From: Streptomyces sp. MMG1121
Lineage (GTDB): Bacteria > Actinomycetota > Actinomycetes > Streptomycetales > Streptomycetaceae
NCBI RefSeq assembly: GCF_001280015.1
Contig: NZ_LGDV01000038.1
Location: 248,001-312,000 of the forward strand
Direction: 5' to 3'
DNA length: 64,000 bases
Shown one piece after another: positions 7,375 to 16,143 of the stretch. Position numbers and translations under genes: made by a program. The first letter of the stretch is position 1. Each line of letters opens with the position of its first letter. Under the pieces are notes generated by a model. That model was not told the origin of the DNA. It was given only the letters and a program-made list of their open reading frames with translations, and searched no databases.

Positions 7375-9989
7375 CTCTCGGCTCCTTCGGGGAGGGGAAG
7401 GGGAAGGGGGGTGCGCTCGGGGTCGTGCGGGGGGCGGGGGTGCGGGCCGGTGCGGGGTGCGGACCCGGTGTCCCGGTGGGCGCGGGCGACGGCCGCCTCG
7501 AACTCCTCCAGCGCGGTGCGCTCGGCCTCCGCGTCCCGGGTGCGGACCGCCTGCGGCAGGGTGGGCGTCGCGCCGGCGGTGGTACCGAGCGTGGCGCCAC
7601 GCACGCGGCGGCGCAGGGGGCGGACGCCGGGTACGGCCGCCGTCCGGCCGTCCTCCTTCGCTGGGCCGGTTTCCTGCGGCTGGTCGGTCTCGTCCGCCCG
7701 ACCGGTCTCCTGAGCCCGACCGGTCTCCTGAGCCCGACCGGTCTCCTCAGCTCGGTCGATCTCGTGCGCTCGCTCGTTCTCGCACGCCTCGCCGTTCCCC
7801 GGCGTCGGGCCGGGGACCGGCTCGCGGCGCGGGACACGGCGGGGGAGCGGGGCGTCGGCTCCGGACGGGCGGCCGGGGCCGGCCGGGGCGGAGCCCGAGG
7901 CACGGGGCCTCGGCCGGCCGGCGCCGGAGGGGGCCGCCGCATCCCGGTCCGGCACGCTCTCCGCCGGCTTCGGTCCGCTCGGCGCCGCCGCGTCGGCCGG
8001 CGTCACGGTGACCGGTGTACCGGCCGCCGGAGCCGCCGTCAGCAGGAGCGAGGGCGGCAGGGTCGCCTCCGCCGTCACACCGCCGCCCGGCGTGCGGGTC
8101 AGCTCGACCGCGATCTCCCAGCGGCGCGCCAGCGCACCGACCACGAACAGGCCGAGCACCTTGGTCGGCACCAGGTCGAGGCGTTCGCGCCGGATCAGCC
8201 GGGCGTTCTCCTCGGCGAGCCGCTCGGCGCTCATGCCGAGACCGTGGTCGGTGACGACGACGTGGGCGCCGTCGGCCATCGAGCGGACGGTCACCTCCAC
8301 CGGGCTGCCCTCGGGCGAGAACGACACCGCGTTCTCCAGGAGTTCGGCCAGCATCAGCGTGAGGTCGCCGATGACGTCCGGCTCGACCTTGGCGTCCGAC
8401 GCGGCGTACAGCCGTACCCGCTGATAGCCCTCGATCTGCCCGAGTGCGGCCCGGACGACGTTGGACACCGGTGTCGGCCCCACGCCCAGCACGGTCTCGC
8501 GGATACCGGCCAGCAGCATCAGGCTGTCGGCGTTGCGGCGCAGACGTACGGCGATGTGGTCGATGGAGTACAGCCGCTCCAGCAGCGCCGGATCCGTCTC
8601 GCCGCGCTCCACCGCGTCGATCAGCGCCAGTTGACGTGTCGTCAGATTGCTGACACGGCGGCCCACGTTGCCGAACATCTCGGCGGTGTTGCGGCGGCTG
8701 ACCACTTGCCGTTCCAGCAGCGCGCCGGCGGTGGTCTGCACCTGGTTGAACGCCTCGGCCAGCTCGCCGATCTCGTCGGGCGCGGTGACCGGCATGTCCC
8801 GCAGCCGGGGCGGCCCGTCGTCCTCGGCGTCGTCGTCGGCGACCCGGGCCAGCTCGCGCCCGGCCACCTCGGCGACCTCCCGCGCGGCCCCGGTCAGCGC
8901 CGTCACGGGCCGGATCACCGAGCGGCGCACCAGCACCGCGAACGCGATCCACAACGCGAACGCGATCAGTGCGCCGCTCAGCAGCAGACCGGCCCGCCAC
9001 CGCGCGGAACCGGCCGTGTCGTCCGCGCGGTCGGCGATCTGGTCGATCAGCGCGGTGGTGATCCTCAGCCGGGCGGCGGCCTGTTCGGGATAGGCCGGGT
9101 AGTCAGTCAGCGCGTTCTGGACCGCCTGCCGGATCTCCTCCTGGCTGTTCGCCTGGAGCCGGCCGACCCCCACCTGCAACTCGGCGAAGGACTGGGCGAT
9201 GGTGCGCTGCGCCGGGGTGTGCTCGACGCCGGCGAGGCGCTCGGCCTGCGCCTCGGTGGCGAACCGGGTGAAGCGGTCGGCCTGGTGGCTGTAGAGGTCG
9301 TAGGCGCCGACCGCGTTGGTGAACTCGATCAGCGCGTTGGTGTCGCCCGTCGTCGCGGCGAACACGTTGGTCTCGAAGGCGCCGTGGGCGGCGTCCGCGC
9401 GCAGCAGCGAGTCCAGCAGATTGCCGGTGAAGGTCGTGGCGAGATCGGCGTTGCGGTCCAGGCCGAGGCCGTCGATCAGCGCCTGGGCGGCGTGGGCGTA
9501 GGACGGGTCGATGGTGTCGGCGGGCACGTACGACTGCTCGACCGAGGTCCGCAGCCCGGACAGGCTGTCGATCTCGCGCAGCGCCTGTGCCTCGCCGTCG
9601 GGCAGCCGGTCGCCGAAGGCCGCGCGGACCGTGACCACCTGGGCGTCGACCGCGTCCTGGGCCGCGCCGTAGGCCGACGTCGAGGGCTGGGAGTACCCGG
9701 ACTCGTAGCGCGCCGAGAGCAGGATGGCCTGCTGGTGCTCGGCCTCCACCCGGTCCACGAGCCGCGCCACCTCGGTGCTGTCCCGCACCAGCCGGGCCGC
9801 CGAGGCGGCGCTGCCGTATTCCTGCACCAGGTCGGTGAAGAGGTACGACAGCAGGACGGCGATCACGCCCAGTGGGATGCCCACCAGCAGGTTGAGCTTG
9901 CGGCGGAAGGGCCAGCGGTCGGCGAAATCCCCTGCTCCGCCCCGCGCGGGGGCGTGCCGGGCGGGCGCGTCCACCTGGTTCGTGGACAC
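7371..9989 (-). CDS. cvnA: conservon sensor histidine-kinase-like protein (CvnA-like)
   Basis: An 872-residue membrane sensor. The GTG at 9989 is chosen because AGGAGG lies 5 bases upstream (10000-9995); an in-frame start 51 bases further out lacks such a site. A short Ala/Arg-rich N-terminus leads to a first membrane helix, then a roughly 300-residue extracytoplasmic nitrate-sensor-like region, a second helix (LLLSGALIAFALWIAFAVLV) and a HAMP-like segment. The HATPase_c domain has LAELLENAVSFSPEG as N-box and DHGLGM as G1. The last 220 residues are Pro/Arg/Glu-rich and disordered, with a short repeat (ETGRAQ). It is the first gene of the conservon operon; no response regulator is adjacent, as usual for conservons. 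Confidence 0.92.
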   Translation of the reverse strand: MSTNQVDAPARHAPARGGAGDFADRWPFRRKLNLLVGIPLGVIAVLLSYLFTDLVQEYGSAASAARLVRDSTEVARLVDRVEAEHQQAILLSARYESGYSQPSTSAYGAAQDAVDAQVVTVRAAFGDRLPDGEAQALREIDSLSGLRTSVEQSYVPADTIDPSYAHAAQALIDGLGLDRNADLATTFTGNLLDSLLRADAAHGAFETNVFAATTGDTNALIEFTNAVGAYDLYSHQADRFTRFATEAQAERLAGVEHTPAQRTIAQSFAELQVGVGRLQANSQEEIRQAVQNALTDYPAYPEQAAARLRITTALIDQIADRADDTAGSARWRAGLLLSGALIAFALWIAFAVLVRRSVIRPVTALTGAAREVAEVAGRELARVADDDAEDDGPPRLRDMPVTAPDEIGELAEAFNQVQTTAGALLERQVVSRRNTAEMFGNVGRRVSNLTTRQLALIDAVERGETDPALLERLYSIDHIAVRLRRNADSLMLLAGIRETVLGVGPTPVSNVVRAALGQIEGYQRVRLYAASDAKVEPDVIGDLTLMLAELLENAVSFSPEGSPVEVTVRSMADGAHVVVTDHGLGMSAERLAEENARLIRRERLDLVPTKVLGLFVVGALARRWEIAVELTRTPGGGVTAEATLPPSLLLTAAPAAGTPVTVTPADAAAPSGPKPAESVPDRDAAAPSGAGRPRPRASGSAPAGPGRPSGADAPLPRRVPRREPVPGPTPGNGEACENERAHEIDRAEETGRAQETGRAQETGRADETDQPQETGPAKEDGRTAAVPGVRPLRRRVRGATLGTTAGATPTLPQAVRTRDAEAERTALEEFEAAVARAHRDTGSAPRTGPHPRPPHDPERTPLPLPLPEGAES

Positions 9990-10221
9990 ACGGGCCTCCT
10001 TCTCGGGTGTGCTGCCGACACCGAAGCGGGCCCCGTGCACCGCCGTGGCCGAATTCCAATGGCGCCGAGACTACCGTCCTCTTGAAGGATCAATCAGCGC
10101 GGTCCGCATCACGAATCCATGACAAAGACAGCGCTCTCCGTGCACAACTGACCGCAGATCGAGGCCAATCAGTGATCTATTGCCCTTGACTGACCCAGAA
10201 CCGGCTGGATTGGATCAGTGG

Positions 10222-11187
10222 GTGACTTCAACACACCGCATCAGCAGGTCCATCCGGAGGAACCGAGGCGCGGCGGTCGTCGCCCTCGCGGCGGCGACGG
10301 CTCTGCTGGCGGGCTGTTCCTCCGACAGCGGCAAGTCGGGCGGGAACCCCCTGACGGACGACAACAAGGCGAGCGGCGACACCGTCGTCGTCGGCTCCAA
10401 CAACTTCCCCGAGAGCACCCTGATCGCCGACATCTACGGCGAGGCGCTCAAGTCCAGGGGCATCAAGGTCACCTACAAGCCGAACATCGGCAGCCGCGAG
10501 ACCACCTACGGGCTGCTCAAGAACGGCTCCATCTCGGTCCTGCCCGAGTACAACGGCGCGCTGCTCGCCTACCTCGACCCGAAGGCGAAGCCGACGACGG
10601 CCGACGCCACCACGACGGCCATCGAGGCGAAGCTGGACTCCAAGCTGACGCTGCTCAAGGCCGCGGCGGCACAGTCCAAGGACTCGGTCACCGTCAACGC
10701 GGCCACCGCGAACAAGTACCACCTGACCGAGAAGTCCACCATCGCCGACCTGAAGGACATCGACAAGGAGCTGGTCCTCGGCGCCTCGCCGGAGTTCCAG
10801 ACCCGGCAGCAGGGCCTGGTGGGCCTGAAGTCCGTCTACGGCCTGGACTTCAAGTCCTTCCGGGCACTGGACGCCGGCGGCCCGCTCACCCAGGCGGCGC
10901 TGAAGAAGGACGCCGTGCAGGCCGGGGACATCTTCACCACGGACCCGACCATCTCCAAGGAGAAGTTCGTCGTCCTCCAGGACCCGAAGAACCTCTTCGG
11001 TTTCGAGAACGTCCAGCCGCTCGTCTACAAGAGCGCCCTGCCCCAGAAGGGCGTCGACGCGCTGAACGCGGTCTCGGCCAAGCTCGACACCGCGACCCTG
11101 CTGGACCTGGACACCCAGGTGCAGGCCCAGAACAAGGACCCGCTGGACGTCGCCAAGGCCTGGCTGAAGTCCGCCGGCCTCTCCTGA
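10222..11187 (+). CDS. osmoprotectant-binding lipoprotein of an ABC transporter (OpuAC/OpuCC-like)
   Basis: A 321-residue substrate-binding protein. The signal peptide RRNRGAAVVALAAATALLAGC ends in a lipobox (LAGC). The mature part starts DTVVVGSNNFPESTLIADIYGEALKSRGIKV and contains IGSRETTYGLLKNGSISVLPEYNG, hallmarks of glycine-betaine/choline/carnitine binding proteins. The GTG at 10222 gives a normal signal peptide, but no strong ribosome site is visible; a TTG at 10180 is the alternative. It probably serves the permeases at 1866-4359, although it is separated from them by about 5.9 kb. A strong hairpin follows the stop. Confidence 0.88.
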   Translation: MTSTHRISRSIRRNRGAAVVALAAATALLAGCSSDSGKSGGNPLTDDNKASGDTVVVGSNNFPESTLIADIYGEALKSRGIKVTYKPNIGSRETTYGLLKNGSISVLPEYNGALLAYLDPKAKPTTADATTTAIEAKLDSKLTLLKAAAAQSKDSVTVNAATANKYHLTEKSTIADLKDIDKELVLGASPEFQTRQQGLVGLKSVYGLDFKSFRALDAGGPLTQAALKKDAVQAGDIFTTDPTISKEKFVVLQDPKNLFGFENVQPLVYKSALPQKGVDALNAVSAKLDTATLLDLDTQVQAQNKDPLDVAKAWLKSAGLS

Positions 11188-11200
11188 CGCCCGTGGGCAG

Positions 11201-11241
11201 ACGACGCGGGTGCCCCCGGACACCGTGGGCACCCGCGTCGT
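11201..11241 (+). terminator. intrinsic-type hairpin after the binding-protein gene
   Basis: A perfect 15-bp stem (ACGACGCGGGTGCCC at 11201-11215 paired with 11227-11241) encloses an 11-base loop. It starts 13 bases after the stop of the osmoprotectant-binding lipoprotein gene. No U-tract follows, as is common for Streptomyces terminators. Confidence 0.75.
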
Positions 11242-11339
11242 GCCCGGCGGCACAGGTCTGTCCCTGCCCGCCCTGATCCGGCTCGCCGACGCCGAACCCG
11301 CCGTCGACCCCGGTGCCCTGGACCGGCCCGCCGCGACGT

Positions 11340-11711
11340 ACCCCGGGCAGATCCGTCAGGGCGGGGCTCGCGGCCTTCAGGGTGCGCGGCACGGGGCTCG
11401 TCTCCAGTGCGTCGGTCTCCCGGAGCGAGCCGAGCCGCTGGGTGAGACAGCGGTGCAGGTCGGCCGGGTCGCGGCGCCGAGCGTACCGTCGCCGTCAGCC
11501 GGACCAGCCACCGCGCCCGGCCCGCCCGGCCCGCCCGGTCCGGGGCGGCCAGGCCCACCACGCGCAGCCCGGCCTCCGTGCGCAGCCGGCGAAACCAGCG
11601 GCGGGCCACGGTCTGTGCCGAGACGCCGAGCACGTCGGCGATCCTGCCGAACGGCGCCCGGCCGTCCAGGTGCACGGCGCGGATGAGGGCACGGTCGACC
11701 GCGTCGAGCAT
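11340..11711 (-). pseudogene. remnant of an AsnC/Lrp-family regulator
   Basis: Reading leftwards from the ATG at 11711 gives an intact AsnC-type helix-turn-helix: MLDAVDRALIRAVHLDGRAP, then FGRIADVLGVSAQTVARRWF, then RARWLVRLTATV. At about 11480 the sense reading jumps to another frame, which gives DPADLHRCLTQRLGSLRETD and PRTLKAASPALTDLPG, a plausible Lrp ligand-domain ending. The middle of the ligand domain is missing, so both a deletion and a frameshift separate the halves. The gene is probably non-functional. It lies between a terminator and the TerB-like gene. Confidence 0.6.
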
Positions 11712-11748
11712 GCCCCCATCCTCACCCGCGCGGTGCGAAGGGCGCGGA

Positions 11749-12204
11749 TCAGAGGTCGAACTCGTGCGGCGGCAGGTCCAGCGTGAAGCAGGCCTCGCGC
11801 ACCACGGCCTGTTCTGTCTTGTCGAAGTCACCGTCCGCGCCGCCGATCACGATGCCGATCTGGATGACGGCCCGCGCCTCGGCGGGCTTCTTCTTCGCCT
11901 TGGCGATCTCCTGAAGGACGCTCACCTTGCCGAAGGCGAAGTCGGTCGTCAGCTTGGTCAGGTTCTCCTCGAAACGGCGCCTCAGGTCGTCCGCCGGGAA
12001 GTTCTGCAACACCTCGTTCGTCGCGATGAGCTGGGCCACCCGCTGCCGCTCCGACGGATCGACGGTCCCGTCGGCGGCGGCCACGAGCGCGCACATCGCC
12101 ATGCTCGCGTCCCGGAACGCGCCGCTCTTCAGGTCGTTCTTCTTCGCCACCAACTGGGTCTGCATCTGCGACGCCGACTCCTTGAAGCGGTCCCACAGGG
12201 CCAT
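11749..12204 (-). CDS. TerB-like tellurite-resistance-family protein
   Basis: A 151-residue TerB-fold protein: MALWDRFKESASQMQTQLVA, then MAMCALVAAADGTVDPSERQ, and a second acidic repeat IGIVIGGADGDFDKTEQ. The two D-G-x-[VF]-x-x-x-E segments form the metal-binding sites of the family. The ATG at 12204 is preferred to a GTG two codons upstream because GAGGAG lies 5 bases before it. TerB proteins occur with TerD/TerC in stress and metal-sensing complexes, but no other ter gene is present here. It is divergent from an ArsR-type regulator, with a palindrome between them. Confidence 0.88.
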   Translation of the reverse strand: MALWDRFKESASQMQTQLVAKKNDLKSGAFRDASMAMCALVAAADGTVDPSERQRVAQLIATNEVLQNFPADDLRRRFEENLTKLTTDFAFGKVSVLQEIAKAKKKPAEARAVIQIGIVIGGADGDFDKTEQAVVREACFTLDLPPHEFDL

Positions 12205-12257
12205 GCGCACTCCTCATGTCAAACGGCCGGATGCTCCCACAGCACACCGGCGACAAC

Positions 12258-12275
12258 TTCTACAACACCGTAGAA
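12258..12275. promoter_or_regulatory. palindrome between divergent terB-like and arsR-type genes
   Basis: TTCTAC-N6-GTAGAA is a perfect 6-bp inverted repeat in the 169-base divergent spacer. Its size and symmetry fit a dimeric winged-helix repressor site. Autoregulation by the adjacent ArsR-type protein, or control of the terB-like gene, is inference only. Confidence 0.4.
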
Positions 12276-12373
12276 ACTCATGGGACGGCCGGGAAGTTCC
12301 TTCACACCTAGACTGACTCCTCGTACGCGGACGGAACACAGGACGACGCGACGGAAAGCAGAGGAAGGCGACA

Positions 12374-12742
12374 GTGGTCTCAGCGCCCGGCACCGGCCAC
12401 CAGGACCCCTCCGCCGAGGTGTTCACCGAGGCGGCCGCCGTCTTCGGGCTGCTCGCCTCGCCCGCCCGGCTGCACATCGTGTGGGCGCTGATCCAGCGCG
12501 AGTGCGATGTCACGGGGCTCGCCGAACGGGTCGGCGGCGCACTGCCCGCCGTCAGCCAGCACCTCACCAAGCTCAAGCTCGCCGGGCTCGTCCGCTCCCG
12601 CCGCGAGGGCCGCCGTCAGGTGTACTTCGTCGACGCCGCCGGACAGGCCGCCGTCGGGGAGGTCGTACGTCTCCTCGTCGACCGGCTCGCCGAACGGGAG
12701 GCAGCCGCCCCGGCCCGGTCCCGCCGCCTGCGCGGCCTCTGA
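12374..12742 (+). CDS. ArsR/SmtB-family winged-helix regulator
   Basis: A 122-residue regulator with the ArsR fold: AAAVFGLLASPARLHIVWAL, then the alpha-3 region ECDVTGLAERVG, recognition helix LPAVSQHLTKLKLAGLV and the wing SRREGRRQVYFV. It has one Cys in the alpha-3 region (ECDVT) and no His/Cys-rich C-terminus, so a metal-binding pair like that of ArsR (CVC) is not present. It may respond to a non-metal signal. The GTG start follows GAGGAAGG at 12361-12368. A tatA-like remnant follows its stop by two bases. Confidence 0.88.
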   Translation: MVSAPGTGHQDPSAEVFTEAAAVFGLLASPARLHIVWALIQRECDVTGLAERVGGALPAVSQHLTKLKLAGLVRSRREGRRQVYFVDAAGQAAVGEVVRLLVDRLAEREAAAPARSRRLRGL

Positions 12743-12744
12743 CC

Positions 12745-12891
12745 GTCCCCTCCCGGAAACCGCCGGACGTCGCGCCGGCGCTGGGCGAGGCGATGCGCAT
12801 CCTCAAGAGCGGGACGAGGGCGTTGAAGGAGGAGGGCGGCGCGCCGGGAGCCGCCCGCGGCGCACCGCTCGACGAGCCGACGGAGGTGTGA
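12745..12891 (+). pseudogene. TatA-like remnant lacking its membrane helix
   Basis: Directly after the ArsR-type stop, one frame reads VPSRKPPDVAPALGEAMRIL, then KSGTRALKEEGGAPGAARG, and ends at 12889-12891. This aligns by eye with the amphipathic helix of Streptomyces TatA (KKLPD-x-ARSLGKS-x-RILKSEAKAMK). The N-terminal transmembrane helix and start region are absent, replaced by the ArsR gene end. It is most likely a fragment left by deletion. No start with a ribosome site is visible, so expression is doubtful. Confidence 0.45.
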
Positions 12892-13048
12892 CGGCGAGCG
12901 ACGTGCGCGCGGGTGCGGCGAAGCCCGGTGCGGCGGCTCGCCGAACGGCGGGGAGAACGAGAGGGAGGGGGGGAGCCGGCCGTGCCGGGTCGGCCCCGCA
13001 TCCTCGGTCGTACCCCGGCCGAATCCTCGGGGCATGCCCGCTGCGCCC

Positions 13049-13519
13049 TCAGGCCGCCCCCTCCGCGCCCTCCGTCATCGCGCCGGTCGACGCGGTCGCG
13101 CCGGTCGCGGCGGCCCGCGCCAGCTTCCGGCGCTTGCGGCGGCCGACGCGCGGCTCCTGTTCGGGCAGCCAGCCGAAGGTGAGGCAGCTGCCCGTGGCGC
13201 CGAGGAGGAGGCCGACGAAGAAGCCGCCCAGGTTGGACGTGAGCCAGGTGCCCAGGGAGAGCAGAACGCCGATGACGGAGTAGAACAGCCGCTGGGAGGG
13301 GTTGAAGAGGATCAACAGGCCCAGAATCACCATCACCGTCGGCAGCAGATAGCCGGCCAGGCCCTGCATGCCGATGTGCATCACGACCTTCAGCGAGGCC
13401 TTCTCGGTGAGCAGGATCTCGCCGCCGCCCAGGGCGAGCAGCAGCCCGCCCCAGAACGGCCGACGGGCCCGCCAGCCGCTGAAGCCCGCCCTCGCTCCCT
13501 GACGCGGACGGTCCGGCAC
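13049..13519 (-). CDS. DUF6114 membrane protein
   Basis: A 156-residue membrane protein with about four hydrophobic segments: RRPFWGGLLLALGGGEILL, GYLLPTVMVILGLLILFNP, LFYSVIGVLLSLGTWLTSN and GGFFVGLLLGATGSCLTFG. A basic C-terminal tail follows. The GTG at 13519 lies 5 bases after the stop of the DUF6230 gene, so the two are an operon. DUF6230 and DUF6114 genes are a recurrent pair in Streptomyces. Their function is not established, though they are sometimes labelled cholesterol-esterase-like without proof. Confidence 0.8.
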   Translation of the reverse strand: MPDRPRQGARAGFSGWRARRPFWGGLLLALGGGEILLTEKASLKVVMHIGMQGLAGYLLPTVMVILGLLILFNPSQRLFYSVIGVLLSLGTWLTSNLGGFFVGLLLGATGSCLTFGWLPEQEPRVGRRKRRKLARAAATGATASTGAMTEGAEGAA

Positions 13520-13524
13520 GGCGA

Positions 13525-14223
13525 TCAGCAACCCTTGCTGCTGAAGCTGAGCTTGAGGCCGGGCAGCTTGAACACACCGGCCGTCGTGGCGTAGTTGGTC
13601 TGCCGCAGATCGCCGATGTGCACGGTGTCGGCCTGCTGGCTGAAGACCCCGATCGGCCCCTTCACGCCCGCCTTGGTCAGCGTGCTCGCGTCGTTGCCGA
13701 TCTCGATGTTGTTGAACGCCGCGTTGCCCGACAGCTCGCTCGAGTCGGTGGTCAGGTCGCTCGCGGTCACGGGCGTCTTGCCGCCGCCCGCCCTGATCAG
13801 CAGGTTGGTGCCGCCGAGGTCGACGCTCTGGCACAGCTTGGTGAGCGTGGCGTTCTTGATAGCCGACGTCACCACCAGCTCCTGCCCGCCGGTGTCCCCG
13901 GCGTTCGGACTGCCGTCCGCCATGTTGTCGAGCCCGCCGAACTGCTCGAACCCGGTGCCGTCGAGGTTGGTCGCGGTGACCGTGAACGGCATGCCGGAGA
14001 TTGCGAACTGCACACCCAGCGCGCCCTGTGCGGTGAGGACGGCGAGGCCGGCGGCGACGAGGGTGGCGGGCACCGCCATCACCGCGGCCCGGCGTGCGCG
14101 GACCCGCCCTCGTCTCTCACCGGCGGAGGCGGCCTGGGGGGTCTGTGGTGCTTCGGACGGTGAACCGTTTCCCGGGTTCTCGGGGATGTTGCCGTCGGAC
14201 GGGACGTCCGGGGACGAGGCCAT
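13525..14223 (-). CDS. DUF6230 exported/membrane-anchored protein
   Basis: A 232-residue protein. The ATG at 14223 has GGGAG 5 bases upstream; in-frame ATGs at 14241 and 14235 are less well supported. The Pro/Ser/Glu-rich N-terminus is followed by a basic stretch and one hydrophobic segment (AAVMAVPATLVAAGLAVL). A beta-rich outer domain follows (GVQFAISGMPFTVTATNLDG). Two Cys occur, one in the middle (LTKLCQSVDLGG) and one at the very C-terminus (SSKGC). It is coupled to the downstream DUF6114 gene. The family is recognised; its function is unknown. Confidence 0.82.
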   Translation of the reverse strand: MASSPDVPSDGNIPENPGNGSPSEAPQTPQAASAGERRGRVRARRAAVMAVPATLVAAGLAVLTAQGALGVQFAISGMPFTVTATNLDGTGFEQFGGLDNMADGSPNAGDTGGQELVVTSAIKNATLTKLCQSVDLGGTNLLIRAGGGKTPVTASDLTTDSSELSGNAAFNNIEIGNDASTLTKAGVKGPIGVFSQQADTVHIGDLRQTNYATTAGVFKLPGLKLSFSSKGC

Positions 14224-14342
14224 GTCTGCTCCCATGGGCATGGATCCATTTGCGGGTCGGGCATCAGGTGGCGCGGTGTCCTGGCGCGGACAGCGACCGA
14301 CGCGCACGCCTCCTCGCGCTCCCGGCGAGCAAGGGCTTTCTC

Positions 14343-14384
14343 GTTACGCGGCAGTAGCCTCCGAGGAAGTTACTGCCGGTTACT
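14343..14384. repeat. GTTAC(T) repeat cluster upstream of the DUF6230 gene
   Basis: GTTAC occurs at 14343-14347 and GTTACT at 14369-14374 and 14379-14384. The last two are exactly 10 bp apart (one helical turn), and an inverted CAGTAG lies at 14352-14357. The cluster sits 120-160 bp upstream of the DUF6230 start and could be a regulator-binding region. Confidence 0.45.
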
Positions 14385-14783
14385 TTGAAGGGTCAAGGGA
14401 GATGTGAAAAAAGGGTGTCGAATCTGTTCGAGCCTCGGTCACAGGTCCCAACTGCCCTTGCACACCTTGACGTTGACGGTTGATCAGGTCTACAACTTCC
14501 CCTGTTTCACGGATCCGTGGCGCCGGATCCGCCGAGCGGCACAGGCCGCGTGGTCCGGCCCTTTCCCGGCAACCGTTCACGTCGGCTCACGGCAACCGCT
14601 CACCTGGCGCGGAGCACGGTCCCTTCCCCCAGGTCCGTGTGTCCGGCCGCCCCTGTCCGGTCCGGCCGGAGGCCTTCCCCCGAGGTCTTCGGCCGGTGCC
14701 CGGCCCGCCGCCGTCACCGGTCCGTCGCGCAGGGAGAAGGCGCGACGGACCGCGCCGGCGGCACCATGCACCGACCCGCGTCG

Positions 14784-15674
<891 letters not shown>

Positions 15675-15700
15675 GCCCAGACAGCGTCACGTTCACGCAG

Positions 15701-15731
15701 TGGCCCGAGCCGCCACCATCGGCCCGGGCCA
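15701..15731 (+). terminator. hairpin after the secreted-protein gene
   Basis: TGGCCCGAGCC (15701-15711) pairs with GGCCCGGGCCA (15721-15731) with one mismatch around a 9-base loop. It lies 26 bases after the stop, a typical position for a terminator. Confidence 0.65.
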
Positions 15732-16094
15732 TTCGGCGTGCCCTCACCGGTCGGCGGGAGGTGGCCGCCGTACCGCTGGCCGGGCCGTCGCGCAGGCTGG
15801 CGCGCGGGGGCGCAAGGGGACCGACCGGTTCGGCTGTTTCACGCCTCCCGCGAGCCCCCGTTGAGGAGCCGGCCGTCGGCCTCGTATCGTGGCGATCATG
15901 GGTGCGGCACGCGTCGTCCCACGGCTGCCGGGAACGGTCGGGCACGGAAAGGAGGAACGCCTCTGATCTCGCCCGATCGTGGGCCGCTGAAGGGCTGTTC
16001 GTCGCCGGAACCGCAGGTGACATGTGTCGTGCCGTCGGCCCGCACGCCACACTCCCGATGTCACTCGGTGAGTTATCGTGTGCGGGGTGTGAGA
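15732..16094. other. intergenic region before the TetR gene
   Basis: About 360 bases with no supportable gene. Both strands contain only frames of unnatural composition. The part near the TetR gene carries its promoter region and an operator-like sequence. Confidence 0.5.
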
Positions 16095-16118
16095 AACAAA
16101 CCGCATGTCCCGTTCGTT
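16095..16118. promoter_or_regulatory. autoregulatory-element-like imperfect palindrome upstream of the GBL-receptor-like gene
   Basis: Left arm AACAAACCG (16095-16103) and right arm CGTTCGTT (16111-16118) form an imperfect inverted repeat ending 25 bases before the start codon. Receptors of the ArpA/ScbR/CprB type bind roughly 22-26-bp elements of similar design in their own promoters. The match here is partial and by eye. Confidence 0.4.
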
Positions 16119-16143
16119 GAAGTCGCGAGAATGAGGTCCCACG

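Noticed and set aside
7689..7745. Short tandem repeats in cvnA (encoding ETGRAQ) as a CRISPR or mobile-element trace
   Set aside because: They are in-frame codon repeats in a disordered protein tail, with no spacers.
14404..14520. tRNA-like GTTCGAGCC sequence
   Set aside because: No acceptor stem, D-arm or anticodon arm can be folded around it.
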